Shown here: piece by piece, positions 1-8,891 of the stretch
Layout of the letters: each line of letters begins with the position of its first letter
How positions within the stretch are numbered: the stretch's first letter is position 1
NCBI GenBank assembly: GCA_039028895.1
Contig: JBCCHF010000007.1
Coordinates: forward strand, 150,441 to 214,440
Source: JAHDCJ01 sp039028895
GTDB taxonomy: Bacteria > Bacteroidota > Bacteroidia > Chitinophagales > Saprospiraceae
DNA length: 64,000 nucleotides
Direction: 5' to 3'
Notes under the pieces: model-generated
Seen by the model: the letters and a program-made list of their open reading frames with translations, nothing else
Databases searched by the model: none
What the model was told of the DNA's origin: nothing
Translations under genes and position numbers: made by a program

Positions 1-846
1 GAAGAGGATCAGTTTGACCGCATCATTGCGAAAGCAGGAGTGATCAATGAAACTGCTGGACTAAAATGGATTTCTTCTGCGCCCCTGAATACAAAAAAAG
101 GCATTCCGCGCGCCAACGGGATTCTAATCCTTAATGACATTGTAACCGGCCTGCCGTACGCTATTTTGGACGCTGTGCCAATCAGTAATATCCGGACTGC
201 TGGTGTTTCGATGTTGTTTCTTCGCGAGTTCAGCCCGAATTTTGAAAGGGCAGTAATTTTCGGAACGGGAATCCATGGTCGCGAGCATTTAGGCCAACTC
301 CTTTATGGAATGGAAGCGGGTATTTTCCCTAAGTTAAAAGAGATCTTTTTGTATGATCTTTTCCAGGAATCTGCTGAAAAGATGAAGGCAGAATATGACT
401 TTCCTTTGGGGGTTTTGACTAATGTTGAGGACTGTTTTGAGGATAATACCGCTGTGATTTTTTGCACAAACGCCTTAACGCCTTACGTTCGGCCTTCACA
501 CTTCGAAGGCTGTAGAAATTTGGCGGCCGTCCATATGAGCTTGCGCGATTTCCTTCCAGAATGCCTGCCAATTTTTGACTATTGTGTCGCCGATAGTGCT
601 CCACATGTTGCCAGAGCTAAGACCTCCGTTGATCTTGCTGTTTCAGGTGGTATGATGAAGTTGGAAGATTGCCTTGAGTTGCCTGCTCTTTTAATTCAAA
701 AACGGGACTCAACTTTCTCTCCATTTCCAGAAGGAAGTAATGTAATCTTCAATCCGATGGGATTAGCCAGTCACGATCTTGTCATTGGCCGATATGTCTA
801 TGAATTGGCGAAAGCCAAAGGGATAGGAGCAGCGCTATCTGTGTAA
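1..846 (+). CDS. Ornithine cyclodeaminase / mu-crystallin family protein, SbnB-like (5' end outside window)
   Basis: The frame is open from base 1, so the first in-window start-like codon (GTG at 40) is internal and the gene is truncated by the window edge. The fold is the ornithine cyclodeaminase/mu-crystallin type: an N-terminal half with the KGIPRANGILILND segment, then an NAD-binding Rossmann motif GTGIHGREHLGQL around base 260. The KWISS...KKGIPRA pattern resembles SbnB, which makes N-(2-amino-2-carboxyethyl)-glutamate in siderophore 2,3-diaminopropionate synthesis, more than classical ornithine cyclodeaminases. That specificity is inference from a motif; the upstream gene, an SbnA-like synthase if the assignment holds, is not visible. 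The family call is firm, the substrate is not. Confidence 0.85.
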   Translation, partial: EEDQFDRIIAKAGVINETAGLKWISSAPLNTKKGIPRANGILILNDIVTGLPYAILDAVPISNIRTAGVSMLFLREFSPNFERAVIFGTGIHGREHLGQLLYGMEAGIFPKLKEIFLYDLFQESAEKMKAEYDFPLGVLTNVEDCFEDNTAVIFCTNALTPYVRPSHFEGCRNLAAVHMSLRDFLPECLPIFDYCVADSAPHVARAKTSVDLAVSGGMMKLEDCLELPALLIQKRDSTFSPFPEGSNVIFNPMGLASHDLVIGRYVYELAKAKGIGAALSV

Positions 847-966
847 TTTTTCCGTAAAATATTTTATTTATTTAATTGATAAGATACTGATTTATAGGTA
901 TTAATTGTCTTTGGGTAAGTTAATGGTAATTGACTTGTCGAATAATTTTTTGTTATTTAAAAAGGC

Positions 967-984
967 CAAAAGTTCACACTTTTG
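967..984 (+). promoter_or_regulatory. Small hairpin in the leader of the T9SS glycosidase-like gene
   Basis: Seven-base arms CAAAAGT and ACTTTTG flank a TCAC loop about 36 bases before the ATG at 1021. No T-run follows, so it is not a good intrinsic terminator for the gene ending at 846. It may be a leader structure or chance. The rest of 847-1020 is AT-rich with nothing else recognised. Confidence 0.25.
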
Positions 985-1020
985 AGCTAACCTAACTTCA
1001 AACTATTCAACTTAACCCGA

Positions 1021-3429
1021 ATGAAAGCTATTTTCTGCCTAGCACTTCTATTCGTGACTATCTCTTGTTTTTCACAAATAGAAGTCCTCTCATTTACCTT
1101 AGTCGATGCCAGTACTGATATAGATATTGGCCCTTTACAAAACAACGACACCATCGATCTTTCAAGTCTGAACAGTACAGATTTGAATATTAGAGCTAAT
1201 ACCAATCCTGCCGAGGTTGGAAGCGTAGTGTTTGCCTATGATGGTAATCCGAATTTTCAGACTGAAAGTGTTGCTCCTTATGCTTTGGCTGGCGATAATG
1301 CTGGTGATTATGCCGCCTGGACACCGACTGTTGGGACTCACGTTCTAGTGGCAACTCCTTATTCATTATCAGGAGGAGGAGGTGTCGCAGGCACCTCTTT
1401 GTCTATCCAATTTGTAGTGATCAATGGTGTCGGTGGAAGTGATCCCTGTACCAATCCTTCGCCAGTTGCATTAGGTGTCTCCGGAGAACTCAAGAAATGG
1501 CATAAAGTGACCATAACTTTCCAGGGGCCGAATACAACAGAAACCGATCCCGTTAATCCGTTTTTGGATTATCGACTTAATGTTACGTTCACTAATGGTA
1601 ACACCAGCTTTGTAGTTCCGGGGTATTATGCAGCAGATGGGAATGCCGCAGAGTCTGGCGCCTCTTGTGGAGATCGATGGCAGGTTCATTTTTCGCCAAA
1701 CAATACTGGTACCTGGAATTATATGGCATCATTCAGGACGGGAAACGAGATAGCGGTAAGTATGAATCCGACTGACGGTACTCCTGTTGAATTTGACGGT
1801 CAAACGGGCTCCTTTGATATTACGCCGAGCGATAAAACAGGATTAGACCTGCGTGGAAAGGGGCGCCTTGAGTACATTGGTGAACGATATCTGAAATTTG
1901 CAGATGGTGATTATTTTCTGAAAATAGGTGCTGATGCCCCCGAAAACTTTCTTGCATATGATGATTTTGACAACACGCCAAATATTGGAAACAGGAGAAA
2001 ATCGTGGTCTGCTCATATTCCAGACTGGAACCAGGGCGATGTTACCTGGCGAAATGATCTTGGAAAAGGCATCATTGGTGCTGTTAACTACCTGGCCGAT
2101 CAGGGGCAGAATGTTTTTTCATTCCTGACCATGAATATTGAAGGAGATGATGAGAACGTTTATCCGTATATCAATTCGGGAGACAGAAGAAGAATAGACG
2201 TTTCGAAAGTCGCTCAATGGGAATTAGTGTTTGAGCATGCGGTAAAGATGGGTATGTACCTGCATTTCAAAACCCAGGAAACAGAAAACGATCAGTTGCT
2301 GGATGGGGGAAGCCTGGGCGTCGAAAGAAAATTTTATTACCGGGAATTGATCGCTCGTTTCGGCCATCACCTGGCATTAAACTGGAATATCGGTGAGGAA
2401 AACACCAATACGAATACCCAACGCCAGGAATTCGCGGCATTCTTCCATGACCTTGACCCCTACCAGCACAATATTGTCATCCATACCTATCCTAATGACG
2501 ATGATGCTGTTTATACCCCTTTGTTAGGGGCAGGTACTGAGTACACAGGCGCCAGCTTGCAGGTAAACTGGAATAGTGTGCATAGCAGGACACTGGAATG
2601 GATCGACAAATCGACAAATGCAGGAAAAATCTGGGTCGTCGCCAATGACGAACAAGGCAGTGCCAATATCGGGGTTCCTGATAATAGTTATAATGGTACC
2701 CCTTCACTCGCTGAAGTACGCCATAAAACACTATGGGGTCATTTTATGGCAGGAGGTGCAGGTGTTGAATATTATTTTGGTTACAGTCTTCCACATTCTG
2801 ATCTCACTTGCGAAGATTTTGCTTCTCGATCAATTATGTGGAATTACAATCGAATCACTCACGCATTCTTTACGGATTATCTCCCTTTCTGGGAAATGGA
2901 AAATCGTAATGACATGGTGGACCAGGAGCGTTATTGCCTGGCTAAAGTAGGAGAAGTTTATGCTGTTTATATTCCACCCTCTGAAGCTGGAACAGCTGAA
3001 TTATTTCTGCCCAACGATGGGAATACCTATGAGATTGAGTGGTATGATCCAAGAAATGGCGGTGCCTTGCAAGCTGGATCTATTCCCACTGTAACGGGAA
3101 CCGGAACTTCTGTTAATCTGGGAGTTGCTCCAAACAGTCCGGATGAAGATTGGGTAGTGTTAGTTCGCGAATCGGGAGTCGTGACCAGTGTTTCGACATT
3201 AAACGAGCAAACGGATATTTATATTTATCCCAATCCCTGTTCCGATATCTTACATTTCAATATGCCGGTTGAAGGCGAGGTTGAAATAATCAATATTTAT
3301 GGCCAGCAGGTGATACGATCCATGATCACAAACCATATTAATGTATCTTCTTTAAGCAGGGGCATATATTTTTACCGATTAAAGATTAATGGGGGTCAAA
3401 GGTATGCCGGTACTTTTATGAAGGGTTAG
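1021..3429 (+). CDS. Secreted DUF5060/apiosidase-like glycosidase with T9SS sorting domain
   Basis: An 802-residue exported protein. Residues 1-19 are a signal peptide ending FSQ. Residues about 145-250 resemble the DUF5060 beta-sandwich (GELKKWHKVTITFQGP; DRWQVHFSPNNTGTWNY). A (beta/alpha)8-like catalytic region follows, with FLKIGADAPENFLAYDDFDN near residue 300 and a candidate acidic pair in NIGEEN (E459/E460). The region before residue 720 resembles the putative collagen-binding domain often found C-terminal in these proteins (EWYDPRNGG; WVVLVRE). Residues from about 734 form the T9SS type A tail (YPNPCSDIL to KG end). The likely role is polysaccharide or glycoconjugate hydrolysis at or outside the cell surface; the substrate is unknown. 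It appears monocistronic. Domain names are from family memory. Confidence 0.85.
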   Translation: MKAIFCLALLFVTISCFSQIEVLSFTLVDASTDIDIGPLQNNDTIDLSSLNSTDLNIRANTNPAEVGSVVFAYDGNPNFQTESVAPYALAGDNAGDYAAWTPTVGTHVLVATPYSLSGGGGVAGTSLSIQFVVINGVGGSDPCTNPSPVALGVSGELKKWHKVTITFQGPNTTETDPVNPFLDYRLNVTFTNGNTSFVVPGYYAADGNAAESGASCGDRWQVHFSPNNTGTWNYMASFRTGNEIAVSMNPTDGTPVEFDGQTGSFDITPSDKTGLDLRGKGRLEYIGERYLKFADGDYFLKIGADAPENFLAYDDFDNTPNIGNRRKSWSAHIPDWNQGDVTWRNDLGKGIIGAVNYLADQGQNVFSFLTMNIEGDDENVYPYINSGDRRRIDVSKVAQWELVFEHAVKMGMYLHFKTQETENDQLLDGGSLGVERKFYYRELIARFGHHLALNWNIGEENTNTNTQRQEFAAFFHDLDPYQHNIVIHTYPNDDDAVYTPLLGAGTEYTGASLQVNWNSVHSRTLEWIDKSTNAGKIWVVANDEQGSANIGVPDNSYNGTPSLAEVRHKTLWGHFMAGGAGVEYYFGYSLPHSDLTCEDFASRSIMWNYNRITHAFFTDYLPFWEMENRNDMVDQERYCLAKVGEVYAVYIPPSEAGTAELFLPNDGNTYEIEWYDPRNGGALQAGSIPTVTGTGTSVNLGVAPNSPDEDWVVLVRESGVVTSVSTLNEQTDIYIYPNPCSDILHFNMPVEGEVEIINIYGQQVIRSMITNHINVSSLSRGIYFYRLKINGGQRYAGTFMKG

Positions 3430-3463
3430 TAAAGGCTCATCAGGAGTTATCGTTGCCGCTCGC

Positions 3464-3859
3464 TTATTGAAACTCAAAATCAATCTCCTGTTCGGTAACA
3501 AGTACTGATTCCTGGTCAAATTCGTCTTTATAAAGCTTTACGATTGAATCCAGTTTGATTTGCTCAGCGGGTGAATTATCGTGGATATAGACGATGACCC
3601 TTGAATTCTCATAGTACTTTGTGCCATCAGGACTTTTCCAATAACCCTTAGCTTTCAATTCGGTATACCCGTCCAGAATATTTTCAATGATATCCAATTT
3701 GAAAGTATCCCATGTCGCTTCGGGGATCTGTACATTTTCTTTTGAAAGTCCGAAATAGAGTTCCGTTTTTACCTTGCTTGGCGCTTTAGTTGAATTAGCG
3801 CAAGCCGAAAGGAAAAACAATGATATGGCTATTAATAAAGACTTTCGAAATTGGTTCAT
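3464..3859 (-). CDS. DUF3574-like lipoprotein
   Basis: A 131-residue protein with a lipoprotein signal peptide (hydrophobic stretch, then LSAC with the lipidated Cys at 20). The mature part contains TELYFGLSKENVQIPEATWDTF and, later, SRVIVYIHDN, the pattern of the DUF3574 family of short bacterial lipoproteins with unknown function. It starts 15 bases downstream of the aldo/keto reductase stop on the same strand, so co-transcription is plausible. It would sit in the periplasmic face of a membrane. No catalytic residues can be assigned. Confidence 0.7.
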   Translation of the reverse strand: MNQFRKSLLIAISLFFLSACANSTKAPSKVKTELYFGLSKENVQIPEATWDTFKLDIIENILDGYTELKAKGYWKSPDGTKYYENSRVIVYIHDNSPAEQIKLDSIVKLYKDEFDQESVLVTEQEIDFEFQ

Positions 3860-3874
3860 TTGATAATTATACTT

Positions 3875-4861
3875 TTACCAGCGATGGTGCACCGATGGCC
3901 TGATCAACTCATCATAAATTCCTTCGACCGCTTTCATCTCTTCATCTGTGATGTCGCGGAGATCCAAAGCTCCAAGGTTCGCGTGCAACTGGTCAACTCT
4001 TGAGACACCAGGAATCACACAACTAACAGCATCAAACATCAATGTCCACTTTAATGCCAGCTGTGCCAGGTCCATGTCGTTTGGGAAAATGGCTTTAAGG
4101 CGGTCAACAGCTTCGAGGCCGAGGTCGTACTCAATACCTGAAAAGGTTTCTCCCTGGTCGAATGCTGCTCCTTTTCGGTTGAAATGGCGGTGATCGCCAC
4201 TTTCGAATGTGGTGGCTGCGCTGTACTTGCCTGACAACAATCCGCTGGCCAAAGGCACTCTGGCGAGGATGCCTACATTTCGTTTTTTTGCTTCTTTGAA
4301 AAACAATTCGGCCGGCCTATGGCGGAACATATTGAAGATGATCTGTACCGTGCAAACGCTTGGAAATTCTATGGCCTTTAAGGCTTCTTCAATCTTTTGA
4401 ACGCTTACCCCAAGGTGAGCAATTTTGCCTTCATCTTTCAGCTTTTCAAACTCCTCAAAGATTTCCTGTCGGTAATAAACTTCGGTCGGCGGGCAGTGCA
4501 ACTGGATCAGGTCGAGGCGCTCAAGGCCGGTGTTTTTTAGACTTTGTTCAACGTATTCGCGGAGTACTTTTGGCTGATACGCTTCGTTGGTATGTGGATT
4601 TAAAAACCTGCCGCACTTGGTGGCGATGTAAAGGTCTTCGCTTCTTGATTTGATGACCTTGCCGACGGCCCGCTCGCTTTGTCGATTTTCGTAGACGTCT
4701 GCGGTATCGATAAAGTTGATGCCTTTGTCGATAGCTTCATTGAGAATGCGTTCTGCATTTTTTTCATCGAATCCGCTGCCCCATTTGCCGCCTACCTGCC
4801 ATGTGCCGAGGCTGATTTCTGAAACTCTGAGGCCGGTTTTTCCTAGTGTTCTGTAGTTCAT
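3875..4861 (-). CDS. Aldo/keto reductase
   Basis: A 328-residue cytosolic NADPH-dependent oxidoreductase of the aldo/keto reductase superfamily. It begins MNYRTLGKTGLRVSEISLGTW as in YajO/YghZ-type members. The catalytic tetrad is visible: D52 and Y57 in IDTADVYEN, K82 in ATKCG and H122 in DLIQLHCPP. The coenzyme-binding end (CVIPGVSRVDQLHANL) is intact, so the enzyme should be active on aldehydes or ketones. The natural substrate cannot be read from sequence. Its downstream neighbour is a small lipoprotein; upstream lies a decayed methyltransferase. Confidence 0.93.
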   Translation of the reverse strand: MNYRTLGKTGLRVSEISLGTWQVGGKWGSGFDEKNAERILNEAIDKGINFIDTADVYENRQSERAVGKVIKSRSEDLYIATKCGRFLNPHTNEAYQPKVLREYVEQSLKNTGLERLDLIQLHCPPTEVYYRQEIFEEFEKLKDEGKIAHLGVSVQKIEEALKAIEFPSVCTVQIIFNMFRHRPAELFFKEAKKRNVGILARVPLASGLLSGKYSAATTFESGDHRHFNRKGAAFDQGETFSGIEYDLGLEAVDRLKAIFPNDMDLAQLALKWTLMFDAVSCVIPGVSRVDQLHANLGALDLRDITDEEMKAVEGIYDELIRPSVHHRW

Positions 4862-4885
4862 TTAGTTGTTGGTTGACGGTGGTAG

Positions 4886-5304
4886 TTAGTTTTTTAGTAT
4901 TCCAGTAGCGATCCAGTAATATTCGAGATTAACGAATTGAATGTCATCGGCAACTTTAGAAAGCATTTGGAGCATGAAGGCTTAGTGCGGAAATTTTTTC
5001 AAAACTAAATGTTCTATTCCATTTTCCAAGACTATTTTCTGAAAAGTGTTGCCGTGTTCATCTGTTTTGAAAATGTCTTTGCTGTCGTGGAAGGTACCTT
5101 TTTCGTGGTTGCTATCAATAAACGCAATGGCTGCGCCCGGCTTCAGAAAACTGCAGAAGCGTTCGATGAACTTATCGAGATCCTGGAGGAGGATGTGACT
5201 CCAGATGAAGCCGCCAAAAGGTCTTCTTGTTCGAGAGGATTTTGATAGATTTTATCGTATTCGCTTGCTCGTTTGTTGTAGTACGCAATCAGATCTTTGT
5301 TCAT
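4886..5304 (-). pseudogene. Decayed class I SAM methyltransferase (internal deletion, frameshift, nonsense codon)
   Basis: From the ATG at 5304 the minus strand reads MNKDLIAYYNKRASEYDKIY followed by a short EQEDLL stretch, a typical methyltransferase N-terminus. At about 5210 the coding sense jumps to another frame reading GGFIWSHILLQDLDKFIERF and then FLKPGAAIAFIDSNHEKGTF, the C-terminal half of the same fold. The SAM-binding core (the ExxCGTG region, roughly 60-70 residues) is missing. Further on, an in-frame TAA follows LVLKKFPH, after which the frame continues LQMLSKVADDIQFVNLEYYW to a natural end at 4886. So the gene carries a frame-disrupting deletion plus a stop codon and cannot make an enzyme. 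The plus-strand open frame over this region is its antisense. Confidence 0.8.
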
Positions 5305-5324
5305 GGGTTGTTTTTTATTCCGGG

Positions 5325-5966
5325 TTATGAGAGTCCAATGTCAGGAGTGCTTTGGTTTATCCAGTTATCTATTTTACTAAAGACCATCTGATCGTCGATG
5401 CTTTTGATTTCCAACTTTTTTATGGCATCCAGAACTTGCTGCTTTGTAGAGTCAAAATCATCGTATTGGATGAATCGCATTTGTAAAGTTGTTTCTTTTT
5501 CAAGGAATTTATAATAGCGTCTCAGCGGAGCGATAATTTTCAGGTGTTTTTCAAAGTTCCTTCTCGTCCTTGTTGTGTCGTTCTCTTTTCTGGTTCGTAA
5601 GTCTTTTTCGTTGGTATCAAAAATAATATACAGGTTGGGAAACTTGATCAGCCCTTGTTCAATTTTAGCTTTGTACCAGGCATGCGTTTCTTTATTGCCC
5701 AGGAAGTTAGCCGGATAATTGCATACCCAGTTATACCAAATCGGTTGGAAAATGTCGCCATCGAAAATAGTTGGTTTGTTAGCATTTTTGGCGATGGTGT
5801 ATCGTTCTAACTGTCTTTCATAATACCAGTATTCGTGTTCATTTTCACTTCTTTCAAAAAGTTGATTGACTTCCGGGATGATGTTGAAATCTCCGGATAA
5901 CATTTGGGCCAGTGTGGTTTTGCCGACCCCACTTGGCCCTTCGAAACAGATAATAGGGGTTTTCAT
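5325..5966 (-). CDS. P-loop kinase-like protein (AAA_33/thymidylate-kinase-like fold)
   Basis: A 213-residue protein with an N-terminal Walker A motif (CFEGPSGVGKTTLAQML, residues about 7-23). A later YIIFDTNEKDLRTRKENDTTRTR segment looks like a Walker B strand followed by an arginine-rich lid as in nucleoside, nucleotide or antibiotic kinases. FDGDIFQPIWYNW probably lines the acceptor site. The fold class is clear, the substrate is not. It is followed on the minus strand by the methyltransferase pseudogene and preceded by a palindromic repeat. Confidence 0.7.
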   Translation of the reverse strand: MKTPIICFEGPSGVGKTTLAQMLSGDFNIIPEVNQLFERSENEHEYWYYERQLERYTIAKNANKPTIFDGDIFQPIWYNWVCNYPANFLGNKETHAWYKAKIEQGLIKFPNLYIIFDTNEKDLRTRKENDTTRTRRNFEKHLKIIAPLRRYYKFLEKETTLQMRFIQYDDFDSTKQQVLDAIKKLEIKSIDDQMVFSKIDNWINQSTPDIGLS

Positions 5967-5990
5967 TTGAAATTTTAATGAATTCTTGTT

Positions 5991-6064
5991 CTAGCAGGGT
6001 CTCCTTAAAGGGACTCTGCGTAATTTTATATTAACGCACGGTCCTCTTCGAGAGACCCGCTAAG
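5991..6064. repeat. Palindromic repeat copy R1 (about 74 bp, near-complete inverted repeat)
   Basis: The left arm begins CTAGCAGGGTCTC and the right arm ends GAGACCCGCTAAG. Read against its own reverse complement, almost the whole element matches, including TGCGTAATTTTATATTAACGCA-like central sequence (6016-6038). Its right 60 bases also align with copy R5 at 60791. It lies in the gap between a GNAT gene (stop at 6090) and the kinase gene (start 5966). No T-run flanks it, so it is not a standard terminator. Confidence 0.75.
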
Positions 6065-6089
6065 ATTATTTTTTATTTGATGAATATTG

Positions 6090-6602
6090 TCAGTCTAATA
6101 CCTGGCACATCCAGACGCTAGGGATTTCGACATTAAAGCCTGCATTTTGATAAGCTTTCCTTGCCGGGATGTGAGAAGGGTCACCTCCGGTAGCAACCGT
6201 GGCTACTTTCATACCTGCATTTTTCATGATGTTTATTGCGAAATCATACATTTGGGTGCCAAGCCCATTATTGGCATAATCGGGGTCAATGGCGTTTAAT
6301 CCAATTTCTCCAACTTTAGCTTTTTCGTCAAGCCTTATGGCAACAAAACCTATTGTCTTGCCGTTGGAATCAGCTTTCCACATTTGCCAGAGAGTAGCTT
6401 CATCAAAGAGCGATGTGAGGTAATCCTTTTGCGAGATATCTTCTGGTTTTTGTGCCAATTCGTAGATCGTATGTCCAAGAATTTTCCGGAAGGAATCAAA
6501 AACAGGTTGGAAAGCACGCGCTCTGATGACTTGCAATTCCTCCAGGTCTTCTTTGGTGGCGATGACGAACCTGAGGTTTGAGTTTTGGTCCGTTTTATCC
6601 AT
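6090..6602 (-). CDS. GNAT family N-acetyltransferase
   Basis: A 170-residue single-domain acetyltransferase. The acetyl-CoA binding segment is IDPDYANNGLGTQMYDFAI, a variant of the Q/RxxGxG/A signature, followed by the usual C-terminal beta-strand (ARKAYQNAGFNVE). The acceptor is unknown; members act on small amines, peptides or antibiotics. An overlapping open frame on the same strand (starting 6676) is out of frame and lacks any domain sense. The start at 6602 gives a full-length GNAT fold. Confidence 0.85.
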   Translation of the reverse strand: MDKTDQNSNLRFVIATKEDLEELQVIRARAFQPVFDSFRKILGHTIYELAQKPEDISQKDYLTSLFDEATLWQMWKADSNGKTIGFVAIRLDEKAKVGEIGLNAIDPDYANNGLGTQMYDFAINIMKNAGMKVATVATGGDPSHIPARKAYQNAGFNVEIPSVWMCQVLD

Positions 6603-6676
6603 AGGTGTGGAGTTGAGAGAATGTTAGAAATGACGTTACCTATGTCAAGACAATTATTTCCAATTTTAAGTTCCAC

Positions 6677-7330
6677 TTAATGGATAAATGAAACCCACTC
6701 TACATCTTTTTTTTGACAAGTAAGCAGGCCATCTCTTAATGCTTTAAGGAAAACGTGATATTCATCAAATTCATCACCATCAATGTCACCTAAATTGTCA
6801 TCGATTTCGAAGTTTTCGAGATTTTGGACCAAATAGCTGATCTCTTTTTTTGAATAGGAATTGATCACAGGAAAGTCTCCGATTGGAGGGATGTCGAAAA
6901 CATTTCCGGGTTCCCACATTTTGTCAAGATTTACTTTGAAGCCCTTGTCGGAAAATTCCTGGCTGATCTTTTTCCATTCAGAGCCAAAATAAAAAATATC
7001 GCCTTGTGGCGTGAGATGCTGTCCGAATGCATCACAGATGACGAGCAGGGCATAGCCATAGGCATAGCCGTAATCAGGGTTCAGGGTTGAAGATTGCTGA
7101 GTGGTGATCAATCCAAAAAACTTCTTTTCCGTTTTTCGCTTTTCAGGAGGGATGTACCGGATAAATATGTCAGACATTAACGCTTCGAATTCCCCTGGTT
7201 CGACGGTGTCGGCATAATGTTCATAAAGATTTGAAGTTTTGACTTTTTCGAGTAATCCATGGTCTCCAGACCCGAACATATTTCTGATTTTTTGCAAATC
7301 GACGGCAAATGACTGTGATGTGTATCCCAT
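6677..7330 (-). CDS. Hypothetical protein, DUF7691-like
   Basis: A 217-residue soluble protein with no signal peptide. It begins MGYTSQSFAVDLQKIRNMFGSGD, a start I associate with the DUF7691 family (MGY...YAVDL...GSGD), and has an aromatic PDYGYAYGYALLVICDAFG block in the middle. The C-terminus is acidic (EIDDNLGDIDGDEFDEY). No catalytic motif is visible and the role is unknown. It starts 14 bases after the flavin monooxygenase stop on the same strand, so the two are probably transcribed together. Confidence 0.65.
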   Translation of the reverse strand: MGYTSQSFAVDLQKIRNMFGSGDHGLLEKVKTSNLYEHYADTVEPGEFEALMSDIFIRYIPPEKRKTEKKFFGLITTQQSSTLNPDYGYAYGYALLVICDAFGQHLTPQGDIFYFGSEWKKISQEFSDKGFKVNLDKMWEPGNVFDIPPIGDFPVINSYSKKEISYLVQNLENFEIDDNLGDIDGDEFDEYHVFLKALRDGLLTCQKKDVEWVSFIH

Positions 7331-7344
7331 TTTTTTTGAATTAA

Positions 7345-8790
7345 TCAGTTAAACTTTAAACTGTCATCCTCGATTTTCCTGTACTTGAGCACGATCAGGT
7401 CTTTGACGTAGTTTTGGTGAAGCCTCCAGGGATATTTGTCGCCTTGTTTGGGTAAAACATCCAAAGCCCTGACGACATAACCAGAAGAGAAGTTAATGAC
7501 CGGTTCTGTATTGACATCATCATCCACGAGTTGTGGAGTACAGGTTTTGAGCCCATGAGCATCCATATGGTTGAGCAATCGACAGACATAAGCGCAGGCG
7601 AGATCGGCCTTGAGTGTCCAGGAGGCATTGGTATAGCCGACAACTGTTGCCGCGTTGGGTACATCTTGTAACATAATGCCTTTGTAGGTCATCAAGTCTC
7701 CTACATTGATCACGTTGTCATCGACTTTTACCTCCACACCTCCGAGGATCTTGATCTTTAATCCGGTTGCCGAAACCACAAGGTCTGCATCCAGTTCTTT
7801 TCCCGACTTTAGCCGAATGCCGTTTTCTATAAATGTTTCAATGTGCTCTGTTTCCACGGAACATTTTCCTTCCTTGATGGCAAGGAAGAGATCATTATCA
7901 GGAACTGCACAAAGACGCTGGTCCCACGGATTATAATCGGGATTAAAATGTGTCTCAACAGGATAATCTTTGCCAAGGACTTTTCTTATTTGTTTCTGGA
8001 TATATTTTTTGACAGCATTCGGACTTTTTTGGGAAGCATTATAGAGGTAGATCTGAAGGAGGATATTTTTCCACCGGGCTAAAAAATGCGCTAACCTTTT
8101 CGGAAAAATCAGGTTAACGAATTTTGAGAATTTGTCATACAATGGCCGACTCATGATATAAGATGGCGACCGCTGTAACATGGTGATGTGTTTTGTTTTT
8201 TCGGCCATAGCCGGGATGAGCGTTACTGCTGTTGCTCCACTCCCAATGACAACTACATTCTTGTCGTCATAGACTATATCATCTGTCCACTTTTGTGGAT
8301 GGACGAACCGACCTTTGTAATTTTCGACGCCAGGATAATCGGGCGTGTAGCCTTCGTCATAATCGTAGTACCCGGCACAGACCATCAGGAAATTACAGCT
8401 TACCTCGAAATCTTCATTCATTGAGTTGTCTCTTCCTTTAACGACCCATTGATTGTTTTTGGATGACCATGCTGCGTTGGTGATCCAGTGGTGGTAATTG
8501 ATATGTTCATGTATGCCAAACTCTTTAATCGTTTCTCCCAGATAATCCATAATTGTATCCGCGTCGGATATCGTTTTGTGGTACGTCCATGGTCGAAAAT
8601 TATAGGAAAAGGTATGCATATCAGAATCAGAACGGATACCGGGATATTTGAAGAGATCCCATGTGCCGCCGTAGTTGTCCCTGCCTTCGTAAATGATGAA
8701 AGATTTACCAGGACATTTCATTTTGAAATGGCAGGCAGCGTCAATGCCTGAGATGCCTGCTCCGATAATTACGATGTCAAAATGCTGCAT
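7345..8790 (-). CDS. Flavin-containing (Baeyer-Villiger) monooxygenase, EthA-like
   Basis: A 481-residue FAD- and NADPH-dependent monooxygenase. An FAD Rossmann motif GAGISG is at residues 10-15, with the second Rossmann motif IGSGATAVTLIPAMAEK further on. The Baeyer-Villiger fingerprint FxGxxxHxxxW is recognisable as YKGRFVHPQKW. The block GGTWDLFKYPGIRSDSDMHT matches mycobacterial EthA and related ketone monooxygenases very closely. It should insert oxygen into ketones or oxidise sulfur or nitrogen centres; the natural substrate is not evident. It begins a transcription unit just after a strong terminator. Confidence 0.92.
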   Translation of the reverse strand: MQHFDIVIIGAGISGIDAACHFKMKCPGKSFIIYEGRDNYGGTWDLFKYPGIRSDSDMHTFSYNFRPWTYHKTISDADTIMDYLGETIKEFGIHEHINYHHWITNAAWSSKNNQWVVKGRDNSMNEDFEVSCNFLMVCAGYYDYDEGYTPDYPGVENYKGRFVHPQKWTDDIVYDDKNVVVIGSGATAVTLIPAMAEKTKHITMLQRSPSYIMSRPLYDKFSKFVNLIFPKRLAHFLARWKNILLQIYLYNASQKSPNAVKKYIQKQIRKVLGKDYPVETHFNPDYNPWDQRLCAVPDNDLFLAIKEGKCSVETEHIETFIENGIRLKSGKELDADLVVSATGLKIKILGGVEVKVDDNVINVGDLMTYKGIMLQDVPNAATVVGYTNASWTLKADLACAYVCRLLNHMDAHGLKTCTPQLVDDDVNTEPVINFSSGYVVRALDVLPKQGDKYPWRLHQNYVKDLIVLKYRKIEDDSLKFN

Positions 8791-8891
8791 GTTAGTAGGC
8801 TGTGCTGATCAGGTGTAGCCGGATTTTAAGTTAAAAGGTTTCTAAAACTAATTCTATGCTTTTTTGGATTAACTCGAGATTGCAAAATGAT

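Noticed and set aside
5009..5245. Plus-strand open frame of 78 codons
   Set aside because: It is the antisense of the decayed methyltransferase; the minus strand shows recognisable protein sense in two frames.
6350..6676. Minus-strand 108-codon frame overlapping the GNAT gene
   Set aside because: It is out of frame with the GNAT protein, has low-complexity composition and no domain sense.
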